Shown one piece after another: positions 8,188 to 20,400 of a DNA stretch of 58,813 nt. The position numbers and the translations under genes are program-made. Within the stretch, counting starts at the first letter, position 1, and every line of letters begins with the position of its first letter. Source of the DNA: an uncultured Bacteroidales bacterium (lineage in GTDB: Bacteria > Bacteroidota > Bacteroidia > Bacteroidales > FEN-979); contig CAIKNA010000126.1 in assembly GCA_903828645.1 (NCBI GenBank), positions 1 to 58,813 of the forward strand, given 5' to 3'. The notes below the pieces were generated by a model. It was not told the DNA's origin. It saw only the letters and a list, made by a program, of their open reading frames with translations, and ran no database searches.

Positions 8188-9973
8188 CATAAAAATCCTC
8201 AGGCAGGGTTCATGGGTCATCTATGCGCTTGCGACCCTCTATTACCTTGCCTTCATCATCAGGACGGGTTTCCTGGTCGGGGATGTGACTTACTTCTCGC
8301 TCTTCGACGATGCCATGATCGCCATGCGTTACGCCCGGAACATGGCGGAAGGCCATGGCCTGGTTTGGAACAATGGCGAATACATCGAGGGTTACACCAA
8401 TTTCCTGTGGACCTTGTGGATGGCAATCATTCACCTTGTCCCGGTAGCGGAGAGCAAGACATCCCTGCTGGTGGCCCTCTCAGGGGCATTGATCCTCCTG
8501 GCAAACCTGAACATCGTGAGGAAGATCGTTTCGGAATTCACCGGTAACCCCCTGGCCATCCTGTCGTCGATGGCCCTGACGGCCTTCAATTACGGACTGA
8601 TCTACTGGACCCTCCGTGGCATGGAAGTAGGCATTATCACCCTCTTTTTAAATTGCGCCATCCTCCTTGCCCTGCAGCTTCAGAAAAAGTTCGCCCGCAG
8701 GAAATTCATGCTGCTGCTGCTCATCCTTGGCCTCATGTTGCTTACCCGCACCGACTGCCTCATCCTGTTTGTGGCGGTGGGAGCCTGGGTAAGTTTCATG
8801 GTGCCCTCAAACCGCCGGTTCACCATCGTGATGCTTTTTGCGGCAACCCTCCTGTTTTTCATGGGAGGGCACACCCTTTTCCGTTTGGTTTATTACCACG
8901 ATCCGCTGCCCAACACATTTTATCTGAAGGTGAGCGGAACACCTGTGGCAGAGCGGATTTTGCGCGGTCTGCAGGTCTATTTCAAATGGCTGGTTTCATT
9001 TGTCATCCCGGTGTTGATCATCCTGCTGACCGGGATAATTGCACGGCCCGGAAAACTGCTGGACGCGAGGTACCTGCTGCTCCTCTCCCCTTTTCTCATG
9101 ATGTCGGCCTATTCGGTTTATGTCGGAGGGGATGCATGGGAATGGATGCCCTATGCCAACCGGTATCTCACGATCACCATGCCGTTGTTGCTGGTCCTTT
9201 CGGTGATCGTCCTGCAAAATATCGTTTCCGCTCTGAAGCCCCTGCGCTGGTTGCTGTTTATGACGGGGATGTTCTGCATGCTCTGGTACGGCTATATGAT
9301 GCTTCTTCTCCCGCCGGCTGGCAATGTCATCTCCGGCTTCTACCCCACCGTCATCTGGTTGTGGGGCAGCCTCAGGTACCCGGTCGGGGTGCTGGTCTTC
9401 ATCCTGGTTGTGATCATGGCCATCTTTTTCGTCAGGACCGATCATGCGAAAAAAGTGAGGATTTACGCGCCGGGCGTGATGCTGACCACGCTGATCGTCC
9501 TTTTTCTCTGCCTCGAAGGCCTTGCATACATTCATTGGTGCCGGTACAATGCGCTCCACGTGGTGGACGACCGTAAAATGGTGAAAACCGGGCTCAATAT
9601 TCAAAACCTTACGACACCCTCCACCTCCATCGCTGTTGTATGGGGAGGGGCCATTCCCTATTTTGCGCACCGCTACAGCGTTGACCTGATGGGCAAGATG
9701 GACCGCACCATCGCGAAAAGCCATTCAAGGCTGAAGGAATTTTTCCCGGGCCATACCAAATGGAATTATGGTTTCAGCATTTACAAGTACCATCCCGATC
9801 TTATTTTACAGCTCTTCTTCAAGACCCCCGTGGATGACCGGCGGATCGAAGCCATGGGATACGACCATGTGAGGGAGGATCTCTTCATCCGCAGGGGAAG
9901 TTATGGCAAAATCCGTCTTCCGAATGCGCAGTCGAACCCTCAAAAACTCTATGACCTTATCATTCAGAAATGA
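8168..9973 (+). CDS. AftB-like GT-C glycosyltransferase
   Basis: The first loop carries [19 protein letters not shown], followed by [16 protein letters not shown]. This is the hallmark of the GT-C group that includes mycobacterial arabinofuranosyltransferase AftB and related bacterial membrane enzymes. The DD pair is the likely catalytic site. About eleven hydrophobic segments follow, then a soluble C-terminus of about 130 residues. Starts are possible at 8156 and 8168; the ATG at 8168 is chosen because it overlaps the upstream gene least. The stop overlaps the next start (ATGA at 9970-9973), showing translational coupling. Donor and acceptor are unknown. Confidence 0.7.
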   Translation: MMNTPGNIKILRQGSWVIYALATLYYLAFIIRTGFLVGDVTYFSLFDDAMIAMRYARNMAEGHGLVWNNGEYIEGYTNFLWTLWMAIIHLVPVAESKTSLLVALSGALILLANLNIVRKIVSEFTGNPLAILSSMALTAFNYGLIYWTLRGMEVGIITLFLNCAILLALQLQKKFARRKFMLLLLILGLMLLTRTDCLILFVAVGAWVSFMVPSNRRFTIVMLFAATLLFFMGGHTLFRLVYYHDPLPNTFYLKVSGTPVAERILRGLQVYFKWLVSFVIPVLIILLTGIIARPGKLLDARYLLLLSPFLMMSAYSVYVGGDAWEWMPYANRYLTITMPLLLVLSVIVLQNIVSALKPLRWLLFMTGMFCMLWYGYMMLLLPPAGNVISGFYPTVIWLWGSLRYPVGVLVFILVVIMAIFFVRTDHAKKVRIYAPGVMLTTLIVLFLCLEGLAYIHWCRYNALHVVDDRKMVKTGLNIQNLTTPSTSIAVVWGGAIPYFAHRYSVDLMGKMDRTIAKSHSRLKEFFPGHTKWNYGFSIYKYHPDLILQLFFKTPVDDRRIEAMGYDHVREDLFIRRGSYGKIRLPNAQSNPQKLYDLIIQK

Positions 9974-10698
9974 ACATGAACTTCGCACTTGTACTGCCGC
10001 TGGCGAATGAAGAAAAGGATTTCCAGCCATTTTTCGGCGACCTGGCCGATGCCCTCGAGCCATATCCCGAAGCCCGTGCCTACCTGGTTGTCGATCATGT
10101 TTCAAAAGATCGCACCCTCGAACTTTGCCGGGAACTCGCAGCACAGAATCACCGGTTCATCCCTGTATTTGAGCCGCTCAACCGGAATGTCGTGGATGCT
10201 TACCTGCGCGGTTACCGGGAGGCTTTGTCGGCAGGGCACAGCTTTATCATCGAGATGGACGCCGGTTATTCGCACGACCCGGCAGCAATTCCGCAATTCC
10301 TTGCCGCCTTTGCCAAAGGAAATTCATGTGTTTTCGGGAGCAGGTTCACCGGTGGTGGTTCCATGCGCGAAGCTTCGCTGAAACGCAGGTTCTTTTCGCG
10401 GGGCGGAACCGTGCTGGCGAACATGCTGCTTGGCACCAGGCTGAAGGATATGACATCCGGCTACCAGGGATTTAGCCGTGAAGTCGTTGCAACATTCGCC
10501 TCCTACCCGCTTCGTTCGACAGCTCATTTTTATCAGACCGAGCTTCGGTACCTGCTTCGAAACCACCCGGGCAGGGAAATTCCCATCACCTACCGAACGC
10601 CCTCTCCTTCAGTGAGGGCAGGGGCCGTGCTCAATTCGCTGGAAACCCTCTGGTATTATTTTGTGAAAAGAGCAACCGGGAAATCAATATCTTTGTGA
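9970..10698 (+). CDS. GT2 family glycosyltransferase, DPM1-like
   Basis: The protein is a single GT-A domain of 242 residues without membrane segments. The sequence [12 protein letters not shown] begins the nucleotide-binding fold. [10 protein letters not shown] (about 94-103) stands in place of the usual DADxSHxP, with the metal-binding Asp retained. GSRFTGGG and [10 protein letters not shown] match dolichyl- and polyprenyl-phosphate sugar synthases. It probably makes a lipid-linked sugar donor used by the two GT-C enzymes encoded just upstream. It overlaps the upstream gene by 4 nt and abuts the STELLO gene. Confidence 0.75.
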   Translation: MNMNFALVLPLANEEKDFQPFFGDLADALEPYPEARAYLVVDHVSKDRTLELCRELAAQNHRFIPVFEPLNRNVVDAYLRGYREALSAGHSFIIEMDAGYSHDPAAIPQFLAAFAKGNSCVFGSRFTGGGSMREASLKRRFFSRGGTVLANMLLGTRLKDMTSGYQGFSREVVATFASYPLRSTAHFYQTELRYLLRNHPGREIPITYRTPSPSVRAGAVLNSLETLWYYFVKRATGKSISL

Positions 10699-10700
10699 GG

Positions 10701-11702
10701 ATGAACCCGGAAATTTCACTCGTCATTACAACCATTCAGCCCCCAAATGCGGTGCTGGCGACCTATGCCAGGGAGTGTGCAACCCGTAACATCCGCTTCA
10801 TCGTCATAGGTGATGAAAAATCTCCTCCTGATTTTTCGCTGGAAGGGTGCGACTTTTTCGATCCCGGCCGCCAGGCTGAACAGGGGTTCACCCTTGCCCC
10901 GCTGCTCCCCCTGAATCATTACTCCCGCAAAAACATCGGGTACCTGCACGCCATCCGTTCAGGAGCAAAGATCATCCTTGAGACCGATGATGACAATGCT
11001 CCAAACCCCGGGTTTTTTGACCTGAAACCGGTGAGCCGGATCGTGAACACCTTTCATGGCGAAGGCTGGATGAATGTTTACCGTTATTTCAGCGACGAGC
11101 TCGTCTGGCCAAGAGGTTATCCGCTGCACCTGGTCAGGGAACCCGCACTGCTGCCTGAACATTTTCATGAAGAGATGGCTACCTGCCCGATCATCCAGGG
11201 AATGGCCGATGGTGCGCCCGATGTAGATGCAATTTTCAGGCTGACCAGGCCCGATCCCGGGCCATTTCTTCGCAAACCTGACCTGGCGCTGGGAAACAAC
11301 ACCTGGTGCCCTTTCAACAGCCAGAATACCACATGGTCGGCTCCGGCCTTCCTGCTGCTCTACCTCCCGTCAACCTGCAGTTTCCGCATGACCGATATCT
11401 GGCGCAGTTTCATTGCCCAGCGTATCGCATGGAGCTGCGGATGGAACATCCTATTCCGCGGAAGCACCGTGACCCAGAAAAGAAATCCCCACTCGCTCAT
11501 GCACGATTTCAGGGATGAAATTCCAGGGTACCTGAACAACCCCGCAATTGCAGAAATGCTTTCGGACCTGCAGCTGAAACCTGGTGAACAGCATATCGCC
11601 CGGAACCTGGTGAAATGTTATGAGGCGTTTGTCGCGCAAGGATTCATGGAACCGGCGGAATTGACAAGGGTATCTGCCTGGATAACCGATGTGACCACCT
11701 GA
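10701..11702 (+). CDS. STELLO/DUF288 glycosyltransferase-like protein
   Basis: The N-terminus SLVITTIQPPN and the later FIVIGDEKSP are typical of the STELLO (DUF288) family, named from plant Golgi proteins that support cellulose synthase. Bacterial members are poorly studied. A TDDD cluster (95-98) followed by NAPNPGFF is the likely nucleotide-sugar/metal site. The protein is 333 residues with no signal peptide or membrane segment, so it should be cytosolic. An alternative GTG start at 10695 overlaps the upstream stop. It ends the glycan operon, 17 bp before uvrC. The family call is good; the sugar chemistry is unknown. Confidence 0.75.
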   Translation: MNPEISLVITTIQPPNAVLATYARECATRNIRFIVIGDEKSPPDFSLEGCDFFDPGRQAEQGFTLAPLLPLNHYSRKNIGYLHAIRSGAKIILETDDDNAPNPGFFDLKPVSRIVNTFHGEGWMNVYRYFSDELVWPRGYPLHLVREPALLPEHFHEEMATCPIIQGMADGAPDVDAIFRLTRPDPGPFLRKPDLALGNNTWCPFNSQNTTWSAPAFLLLYLPSTCSFRMTDIWRSFIAQRIAWSCGWNILFRGSTVTQKRNPHSLMHDFRDEIPGYLNNPAIAEMLSDLQLKPGEQHIARNLVKCYEAFVAQGFMEPAELTRVSAWITDVTT

Positions 11703-11719
11703 AACTCTGCAACCGCATT

Positions 11720-13549
11720 ATGGCCGGATCGTTAAACAAATATTTCTCCCATCTTGAATCCATCGTGAAAAACCTGCCTCACCAGCCAGGGGTATACCAG
11801 TATTTTGATGAGAAAAACAAGATCATTTATGTAGGCAAAGCCAAGGACCTCAGAAAGCGGGTGAGTTCCTATTTTACCAAGATCAACTCAATCAGCGGGA
11901 AGGTCCAGATGCTTGTGCGCAGGATTGCCGACATCAGGTACATTGTCGTGGAGACAGAACAGGATGCGCTATTGCTCGAAAACAACCTGATTAAAAAATA
12001 CCAGCCGCATTACAATGTCGCGCTCAAGGATGACAAGACCTTTCCCTGGATCTGCATAAAAAACGAACCCTTTCCGCGTATTTTCCCCACACGGCATGTG
12101 ATTCGCGACGGATCAACCTATTTCGGCCCCTATGCCAATGTCAGGCTCATGCATACCCTGCTCGAGCTGAGCCGCCAGCTCTACCCGCTGCGCAATTGCA
12201 CACTGGTCCTCAGCGAAAGGAACATCGCGGCAAAAAAATTCAAAGTCTGCCTCGAATACCACATCGGGAATTGCAAGGGCCCCTGCGAAGGCTATCAGAC
12301 CGTCGAGGATTACGACAAATCCATAGCAGCGATCAAGGAGATCATCAAGGGAAACATCACCACGGTTGCCAGACAACTCAGGGAGCTGATGATGAATTAC
12401 GCAGCCCTCCAGGAATTTGAAAAGGCCCATTTTGTGAAGGAGAAACTGGCGCTGCTCGACAAATACCAGAGCAAGTCGACGGTGGTGAGCCCCTCCATCA
12501 ACAACGTGGATGTTTTTTCCATCATTACCGCCGGGTTACATGCCTATGTCAATTTCATGAAGGTGATGAACGGAGCCATCATCCAGGTTCACACCATTGA
12601 GATCGTTAAAAAGCTTGATGAGAGTCCCGAAGAACTTCTCGCGTTCGCCATTACAGAAATCCGCCAGCGGTTTGAAAGCGTTTCCCCCGAAATCATCGTC
12701 CCTTTTCTGCTGGATTATGAGATCCCCGGGATTAATTTCACTGTTCCTAAAATCGGTGATAAGAAGAAACTGCTGGAGCTTTCGGAACGCAATGTGAAAT
12801 ATTACCAGCTCGAACGGGAAAAGCAGAAAGAACTCGTTGATCCGGAACATAAGTCGAAGCGCATCCTCGATACCATGATGAAGGACCTGCGCATGACCGA
12901 ACTGCCTGCACATATAGAATGTTTTGACAATTCAAACATCCAGGGCGACAGTCCTGTGGCCGCCATGGTCTGTTTCAAAAATGCCAGGGCAGATAAAAGC
13001 GAATACCGCCATTTCAACATTAAAACCGTAGAAGGCGCCAATGATTTCGCCTCGATGGAGGAGATTATTTTCCGCCGGTATAAACGCCTGTTGGACGAAG
13101 AAAAGCCGCTGCCGCAACTGGTCATTGTCGACGGAGGCAAGGGGCAGCTGAGCGCTGCGTTAAAGAGCCTTCAGAAACTTGGCCTTTCGGGGAAGATGAC
13201 CGTGATCGGGATCGCCAAGAAACTGGAGGAGATCTACTATCCCAACGATTCCCTCCCGATGTACCTGGATAAAAAATCTGAAACGCTGAAGATCATCCAG
13301 CAGATGCGCGACGAAGCCCACCGGTTTGGCATCACACATCACCGCCGCCGCCGGGAAAAGGCAACAATGTCGCCCCAGCTCATGGAAATCTCCGGAATCG
13401 GAACCAACATCAATCAGAAACTGCTATGGAAGTTCAAATCGGTTAAAAACATCAAACTGGCATCACTGGAAGAGATTCAGGAAGTCATCGGAAAAGCAAA
13501 AGGGGCAATCGTATATACCTATTTTCAAAGAGAAAAGAATAATCACTAG
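11720..13549 (+). CDS. uvrC: Excinuclease ABC subunit C
   Basis: UvrC makes both incisions in nucleotide excision repair, with UvrA and UvrB. The 609 residues show the full domain order. The N-terminal GIY-YIG nuclease (PGVYQYF, then IIYVGKAKDLRKRV) is followed by a UVR motif near 233 (EKAHFVKEKLALLDKYQ), the RNase H-like nuclease near 400 (ECFDNSNIQGDSPVAAMV, then VIVDGGKGQ), and helix-hairpin-helix repeats near 555 (ISGIGTNINQKLLWKF). The length is normal. It lies 17 bp after the STELLO gene and may be read from the same transcript, although the functions are unrelated. Confidence 0.97.
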   Translation: MAGSLNKYFSHLESIVKNLPHQPGVYQYFDEKNKIIYVGKAKDLRKRVSSYFTKINSISGKVQMLVRRIADIRYIVVETEQDALLLENNLIKKYQPHYNVALKDDKTFPWICIKNEPFPRIFPTRHVIRDGSTYFGPYANVRLMHTLLELSRQLYPLRNCTLVLSERNIAAKKFKVCLEYHIGNCKGPCEGYQTVEDYDKSIAAIKEIIKGNITTVARQLRELMMNYAALQEFEKAHFVKEKLALLDKYQSKSTVVSPSINNVDVFSIITAGLHAYVNFMKVMNGAIIQVHTIEIVKKLDESPEELLAFAITEIRQRFESVSPEIIVPFLLDYEIPGINFTVPKIGDKKKLLELSERNVKYYQLEREKQKELVDPEHKSKRILDTMMKDLRMTELPAHIECFDNSNIQGDSPVAAMVCFKNARADKSEYRHFNIKTVEGANDFASMEEIIFRRYKRLLDEEKPLPQLVIVDGGKGQLSAALKSLQKLGLSGKMTVIGIAKKLEEIYYPNDSLPMYLDKKSETLKIIQQMRDEAHRFGITHHRRRREKATMSPQLMEISGIGTNINQKLLWKFKSVKNIKLASLEEIQEVIGKAKGAIVYTYFQREKNNH

Positions 13550-13571
13550 AAACAGGGGGAATAGCCAGGGA

Positions 13572-13608
13572 AGTTTTAAGTGAAAAAAGTTTTAAGTTTT
13601 AAGTTTTA
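13572..13608. repeat. 7-bp AGTTTTA array at the 3' end of the vanZ-like gene
   Basis: Three perfect units fill 13588-13608, and a fourth partly separated copy lies at 13572-13578. The stop codon of the vanZ-like gene (13592-13594) lies inside the array. Confidence 0.7.
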
Positions 13609-14008
13609 TGTGGGTTGCAAAGAGCCAGCCAGCAAAGCATCCGGCAACATTGGCGATGAAATCAAACACGGAGCCGGTACGCATCGGGATAAGGAAAAGC
13701 TGCAGCAGTTCCGTTCCGGCGCCCAGGAAAACCCCGATCACCATGGTGATCAGCACGGCATGGCGGCTGATCACAGGAAATTCGGGCTGACTTTTAAAAC
13801 CCCTGATTTGTAAATAAGCATAAACCCCGAAAATAAAGAGGTGCACGATTTTATCGGGATGCAACAGATCCAGGAAAGCCGGAAGTTTTGGAAGGGTTTT
13901 CCCGGGCAGGGATGTAAGCACGATGATGAACAATCCCCAAAGAATTGCCCAACGGTTGTATTTCAGGAATGTCCGCAAGGATGACTCATTGCTGAGGCAG
14001 GTGGTCAA
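13592..14008 (-). CDS. VanZ-like membrane protein
   Basis: The protein has 138 residues and four hydrophobic segments. It carries the family pattern of [16 protein letters not shown] in the second segment, [10 protein letters not shown] in the third and [17 protein letters not shown] in the fourth. VanZ in enterococci gives low-level teicoplanin resistance; most homologues have no known function. The start overlaps the gcvH stop by 4 nt, so the two are translationally coupled. This position after ruvA-sprA-gcvH is conserved in Bacteroidota. The last codons and the stop are formed by a 7-bp repeat. Confidence 0.85.
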   Translation of the reverse strand: MTTCLSNESSLRTFLKYNRWAILWGLFIIVLTSLPGKTLPKLPAFLDLLHPDKIVHLFIFGVYAYLQIRGFKSQPEFPVISRHAVLITMVIGVFLGAGTELLQLFLIPMRTGSVFDFIANVAGCFAGWLFATHIKLKT

Positions 14009-14382
14009 CCTATCAGTGCCTGGTATTGCGCTGCATCAAGCAACCCAGCCATTTCACCTGCATCTGAAAATTTGATCCTGATCACCCAGCCTTTTCCGTA
14101 CGGATCCTGGTTGATGATCTCAGGGGTTGTCACCAGCTCTTCATTGAACTCCAGCACCTCGCCGCCTACCGGCATGAAAATGTCGGAAACGGTCTTTACT
14201 GCTTCGATGGTACCGAATGATTCGTGTTTTCCGAGGGTTTCACCCACAGTTTCAACTTCAATAAAAACGATGTCGCCGAGTTCATGCTGTGCGTGGTCGG
14301 TGATGCCGATATATGCTTGCTCACCTTCAACTTTCAGCCATTCATGGTCCTTGGTGTACTTGAGATCTGCAGGAACGTTCAT
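14005..14382 (-). CDS. gcvH: Glycine cleavage system H protein
   Basis: GcvH carries the aminomethyl group between the P, T and L proteins on a lipoyl-lysine. The 125 residues align over the whole family length. The lipoylation site is the Lys in [12 protein letters not shown], within the ESFG...PVGGEV lipoyl-domain hairpin. The N-terminus [12 protein letters not shown] is typical. No gcvP or gcvT is in the window. A TAttTTTG box at 14413-14406 lies 24 bp before the start, so gcvH may have its own promoter between sprA and itself. Confidence 0.97.
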   Translation of the reverse strand: MNVPADLKYTKDHEWLKVEGEQAYIGITDHAQHELGDIVFIEVETVGETLGKHESFGTIEAVKTVSDIFMPVGGEVLEFNEELVTTPEIINQDPYGKGWVIRIKFSDAGEMAGLLDAAQYQALIG

Positions 14383-14405
14383 AGGTATTGTGTTTTATGT
14401 TTGTT

Positions 14406-14413
14406 CAAAAATA
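14406..14413 (-). promoter_or_regulatory. Candidate -7 box for gcvH-vanZ
   Basis: On the minus strand this reads TATTTTTG, matching TAnnTTTG, in the 42-bp gap between sprA and gcvH. No TTTG -33 box was found at the right distance. Confidence 0.35.
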
Positions 14414-14424
14414 CATCTTTTTTT

Positions 14425-17400
14425 CTATTGTCCAAGCGTAAATCGCAGGGCAATGCCCCCTTTGGTATTTGAAGTCCGGTACTGGTTGGAAACATAAGGG
14501 GTATTGATCACCTTGTCAAAATAGAACCTTACATTGAAGCGGGCACTCAGGTTGTAGTCGGCCGAGAAATTGATCGACAGTACCTGCTGTCCTACTGAAA
14601 TCAGGTTGATGTCCTGGTCGATACCCCTCAGTACGGTCTTGTTTCTCCGGATGGAGAAATCAAGTTTAAGATTCAGATCGCTGCTTGTTTTGGTTTTCTT
14701 ACCGCCGCCAATTGCACCGGAAATGTTGAAATGGATTCCTTTTAACCTGTATCCCAGCCCGATGATAAATTCATTACTGGTTATTTCAGTAAGCTGGTGG
14801 TTTGAAAAGCTCAGGGAGATGTTGCGTGAACGCCGCATTTCGGCGCTGGCAAGCAAACTGTTCAGGAAGCCCATGTCAATCTTGATCAGCGGGTTGAACT
14901 GTTCGGTAAGGGAAATCACGGTAAATTGTTCCAGCGGGATAAAATTCCCGGCATTATCGGGCACCGAGGGCATGCCATTTTGCTCGTGATAGAGGATGTT
15001 GGAGTTAAAGGATCCAACGCTGTAGGTTGACAAATAGGCATTGGTAAGGGTGAGGGTGCGGAACAATTTTTTAAAGGCCTTGATCTTGATCAGCCCGTCG
15101 TATGTGATTCGCCAGTTGGGAAGCGGGATCGTCGGGAATGCGGTGAGCTTGATGGTGGCAGGATTTTTTGATCCGTATGCAGCCAGGAACGCGGTTGTCA
15201 GCACTTCCTGGTCGGTCGGGCCATACCCCTGAGGGAACTTGGTGGAGTCGATAATTGTTTTTGAATTCGGGTTCAAAGCAGCGTAACGCTCTGCGATCTG
15301 CAGCCTGTAGGTCTTCATTTTCTCAAACGTAGGCGATCGCCCGTCTGCGTAATCCTGAACAAAAGAGGTACCCATCATGAAGTAGGATATGGTAAAACTT
15401 CCCTGGTCATTTGGAGAGAACGGACTGAATACCCCGCTTGAATTCGCTTTAAAATTCTCCTGGTGTGATTTCGAGTATTGTTTATTGGCAACGATCTCGA
15501 TGCGCAGGTCCCTTATGGGTTCAACGCTGACTGAAATACTAAGGTTTTCGGTGAACTTTTTATAGTATGCATTGTTCATCATGGTATCGGAAGAGAGCCA
15601 GCCATTGTTTGCTGCGGTATAACGAATGTCCTGCTGGCTGCCAAAAACAAAGCCGAGCCCGGGAGCATTCCTGCTCCAGTCATTTCCAAGGGCGACGGGC
15701 GTAGGCCTGAATCCGGGCAATAAGATCCCATTCCCCTGTGTATAGGTGAATTTTGCCGTACGGATGCCCATCAGGAATCGCACCGCTCCTTCCAGGAATA
15801 CGGTACCGAAACTCGGGCGGTTCGGTAAAATTTTCAGGCTGTCCTGTTTGTTAAGATTCTTATTTTTCGGAGGTTCCGGTTTGTTCCCACGGGTGTCTGC
15901 TGTTTTTTGATTGATCCTTTTCAGGTACGGAATCCTGTTGTAAAGCGTTACCATGTTCAACCCGCCATTCAGCGTTTGCGTACTGGCATTTTCGATGGAG
16001 TTTCCATACTGCGCCTGGACAGAGAGGGGTGTTGCCGCCCAGTGGTAGGTAGCCGTGTAACCAGCCTGAAGGGTGATGAAATCCATCATCGGTATTTTAC
16101 CGACCGGAACATCCCATGAAACATTGAATGCCTGGTTGTAGTTGTTTTTTGTTCCAAGGGAGAAAATCTGGCTCCAAACCTGGTCGCGGTTTGACCGGTC
16201 GATCTGCCCCGGAGGCTCATTCACATAAGCCTGCGTGTTGGCGACGAGGGTAATCCTGAGCGATTTCGCAAAGTCATATTTCAGGTCGTAGAGCCGGTTC
16301 CAATCCCACCGTTTGATATAAAAAGTCTCCATCGGAACGATGGCCTGACTCTTATTCCTGAATTGCTCCGTTTCGAACTCCCGGTTCATGTCGGTGCGGA
16401 AAGAGAAGGATTTTGGCAGGTAATAGAAATTGAAATCCTTTAACAGGGTGAAGGCTTTCGATCGGCCCAACACCTTGGCCCTTGCAAATGGCACGATGTT
16501 TTTCGGCTGACCTGCAAAAATATATCCGAATCCCCCGGTATACTTCCTCTTCAGGTCGTAGGAAATATCGACATCCCTGTGGAAAATTTCAGAATAGGCA
16601 TAACTTGCGTTGAAGTTTTCGATATCGTAGATCTTTGGTTTTTTTGCACCTACGCGCTCTTTCCTGACATTCATCAGGCTGAAATTCTTGGTCTGCGAAT
16701 ATCCCTGGGTAATCTGCTTGATCGAATCTTTCTGTTGTTTTGAACCATACGCATTGATCACATCCTTGAGTAGCAGGTCGGGATTCAAAGGGTCGTATTT
16801 CGGACTGTTCAACAGCATGGAATAATCGAAATGCATGGGAATGCGCACCCCCGATTTGGCGGGTAAGAATTTACCCAGTTCCAGATCCGTGTCGAATCCA
16901 AAGGTTGTAATCGCCTCCATCGGCCGCTGCGTCTGCTTTTGCTCAAGGGTTCCAAACCCTGAACTGCTGTAGGTTCCGGTCAACTGAACCCGCCCCAGGT
17001 CGGCAAGCTCAATGGCGACCCGCGCGGTAGCGGCAAATCCGCCGTTTTTATTGAAGTCGGTAAGCCTGAGCTCATCCACCCATATCTCGGCGCATTTTGC
17101 CTGGCCGTCATCATTGGGTGTCTGGGTGCTCTTCTTGGGGTTCCTTATCCCGATCATGATGGCTTCCACATCGCTGATTGTAGGAGAACCCACCACGGTA
17201 ATTTTATTGTTCCCGTCAAATTCAGAATAGGGTGTAGAACTGGTGAGGGTAAGTCCCTGGTTTTGCAAGGCTACCAGTCGGTCGTATTTCACCTGGACCA
17301 GCCGCGCAAGGTCGATGTCGAACTCGTTGCTGGTGGGCCAGATTGCATCCGGGTTGCTCGCCGAGGTCCCCCACGGCGTGAAACTCAACGGGATTTCATA

Positions 17401-20400
17401 TTCATAGTAATTCTGGGTAAAATCAGAACCTATGCGTATCAGCACGGTAAGGTCACCGGGTTTGAGGTTCTCATTGCGTGTTCCCTGTTCGGCGTGAACA
17501 AACATCTGCAGGCGTTTGAACTGGCGGAAGTCGAATGCGGTGGTTTTATAGGCTGCACGGGCATCCCCGTCAACGAGGTTGCAAACCCTGAACGACATCG
17601 ACTGTTCATTGAGTTTCTGCTGGTTGGTCGAACCCCAGTTGGTTTCCCGCTGTATGCCCGGGGGCATCACATAAGGGATCGGTTGTTTGCTTCCGTTTTC
17701 TTCGAGGCTGACCGTGGCGATATCGAACTGGGTCTGATTCTGGGAGGCTTCCGGGATATATTCGCCGGGAGAAAGCAGGCTGTAGTTGTATTTACGCCAT
17801 TCCCCCCGTGTAAGTTCCAGCGTTGCAAAACGGCAGACAACCGGTCGCTGGAAATTTTTGAAGAACATCCTCATAAAACGGATGGAGGTAAAATCGTTGA
17901 TGCTACCGACGGTCTTATCCGGGGTGCGGATTGGAATTTTAAACTGATACCAGTTCACGCTTCCACGGGTTCCGTCGGCCAGGGGAATGTCGGAGGCATG
18001 ATACACGTTGGTGATATAGTTCGTGCCCGGCTTCATCTGGTCACGCCTCAGGTTTACCACATATTGGTAGTAACGTTCAGCCTCGCTCAGCGTATTGTCC
18101 TTGTTAATATCCTCGACGTTGGGAAGCGTGGTGGCAATGGTCGGATAATTTTCAATTGATTGCGATGTCGTCGGGCTGTTTCCTTCGGGACCGTTGAATT
18201 TTTTATACCGGTTCAGGATACTGCTGAAGTAAGGATTGTTGTCGTAATCGGTCCCCCTGAAATAATGGAAATCATCGGAAGATGGGTCCAGCACGATACT
18301 CTTGTAAGCGGCGGAACCTTCACCGAACGCGGTCCTGACCTTGGAAACATACGTTGCATCAAAAAAGGATAATTCATCATGGTCAGACAACCCATCGTAG
18401 CCCACATCCTGGAATGGGCGGGAAGCTGCGTTATTGTCGAAGGCATCCACCAGCGCCTGCAACTTGGGTACACGGCCCCAGATGGTCGTATCGACATCTT
18501 TCACCACGGAGGAGGTTGGCAACCCGTTTTCATAACTCTTTCGCCCATCCCGCAGAATATCCTCGGAAACATCCCCGAGATTAAAATAGAGTTGTCCGCT
18601 GTTCAGGGAGTCATAGATAAATGGATCCATCATCCAGAATTCGATATACTGGATGTTTGTGGCATCAAAATCTGTCGTCTCTACTTTTCGCATCACGCCT
18701 CCCCAGCGGGTCTCAGGATTGGCAAGTGTACCGTCTGCGTTCAGCCCTTTTGAAACGGAAGTAGGCGTTACATCGTAATTGTAGGGCCCCCGTTCATTCG
18801 GGTAATAGGCAAGGTTTAGCACGGCCAGGTTCACCGGCACGCCATTCAGGGGTTGTTTGTTCGGAAATATTTCCGTTTCCCATACCTGGCGCACATATTG
18901 ATTTGACAATTCCTGGTTTGAAATATTGGTAGGCAACAGGTTGGTATTTTTATCATAAAACAACGGGTCGATGATATACCAGCCAAGTTTTGCCCGGTTG
19001 AATCCATATTGAAGGCCTGTGCCTGCGGCCGCTTCGGGGAACATGGGCCCGGTCGTTTGCCCCTGCGGAGTACTGGCCATAAACCAGTTTCCCATGTTTT
19101 TCAGGTCGATGGTCGATTTGGCTCCTTCAAAATCATCGATATAGGTTGTTCCTGCACTCCCGATTGCCTTGGAATGGCCGGGGATAAACTGTGCGAATTC
19201 AACATCCACGGCGATCGAAGAAGGTGCTTTTGTGGAGATCAGCGGCAAGGCATCAATGAAACGGGTAATCAGCCTGGATTGAGTGCGGTACGACATGTTC
19301 ATCCCCCAAATCGTGTTCGACATCGGCTCATCTCCATAGTTCACCTTTTGTGTCAAAGGCCTTTCATTGAGGTTTAAAATGGTCGCCCCTACAACGAAAT
19401 CCCTGTTGATCTTGTAGTCGATGTGCGCCCCCATCAATCGTTTGGTCTGAACATTGAACATCTCGTTGCTCTCCAGCGAAATGTTGATGGGTGTTCCGGA
19501 AGCAAGAAGTCCTTCGTTGATGATGCGGACGCGGCCAAGGGTGTAGTCGACCGTATAATGTACATTTTCCACGAGCAGAACTCCCCCGGCCGTTACCTTA
19601 ACCGATCCCGGCGGAACATTGAGCGCATTGAGCGATATTTCCGCCCCTGCAGTCGATTTATAGAAACCGTCCAGGACAAATTTATTTTTATCGGGATACT
19701 GCCTCGCATTCGATTTGGTCATGGTGTAGAGCGAATCATAGCAGTATTTATCTGCCAGCTCCGTCGAAGTTTTCGGGTTGGCAGGATCAAAAATTGAATC
19801 GCGCAGATCCTTCCCGAAAGGTTCAAGCACCGTAAAGTAGATCCTGCCGTTGGAGGCCTGGATGGTACCGCCCTGGGTGGCCGCCTGGTCAATAAAGTCA
19901 AACATTCCATCGCCCGGGGGATTGAATTGCTGGTTCAGGTTGTCAAGGTTGAGCACCCGCAACAGCGGCACACCCTTGATCCGGCCTTCGGCAATGTAGG
20001 CGGTTGGGACCCCGTTCGAATTTCCAGAATATAAAATATTCATGGTAAAGTCTTTCGGCTGCAATTGATAGGCCCCCAATGCATAAACATTTTTCATCAT
20101 CAGGTTCCAGATAGGGAGCCTGGTATTGGGAGATGTGCTTTTCAGCAATTTAACCACCAGGCAGTTTGGGCTGACAATTCCCTGGTCAGAAAATTCACCT
20201 ACCTGGTGAACGGCGGTATCCCCGACCACCTGGTACTGGTACGCAACAGCAAGTGTCTGGTCGGAGTTGAGCACTGAGTTCAGGGAGATGAAGCCAAGCA
20301 CCGGGTTGTAAGTATATTCCGAAGGCAGCAGTTTGCGCGCACTTTCAACCTTTTCAAAATCCTGGCCTGAAATCATGTAAAACGGGGAGCCCTTCAGGTA

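Noticed and set aside
8653-9576. Long open frame inside the AftB-like gene
   Set aside because: Another frame of the same strand, with His/Arg/Pro-rich composition typical of shadow frames and no domain.
17263-18159. Long open frame opposite sprA (also 20707-21516)
   Set aside because: Antisense shadows of the well-conserved sprA frame, without recognisable motifs.
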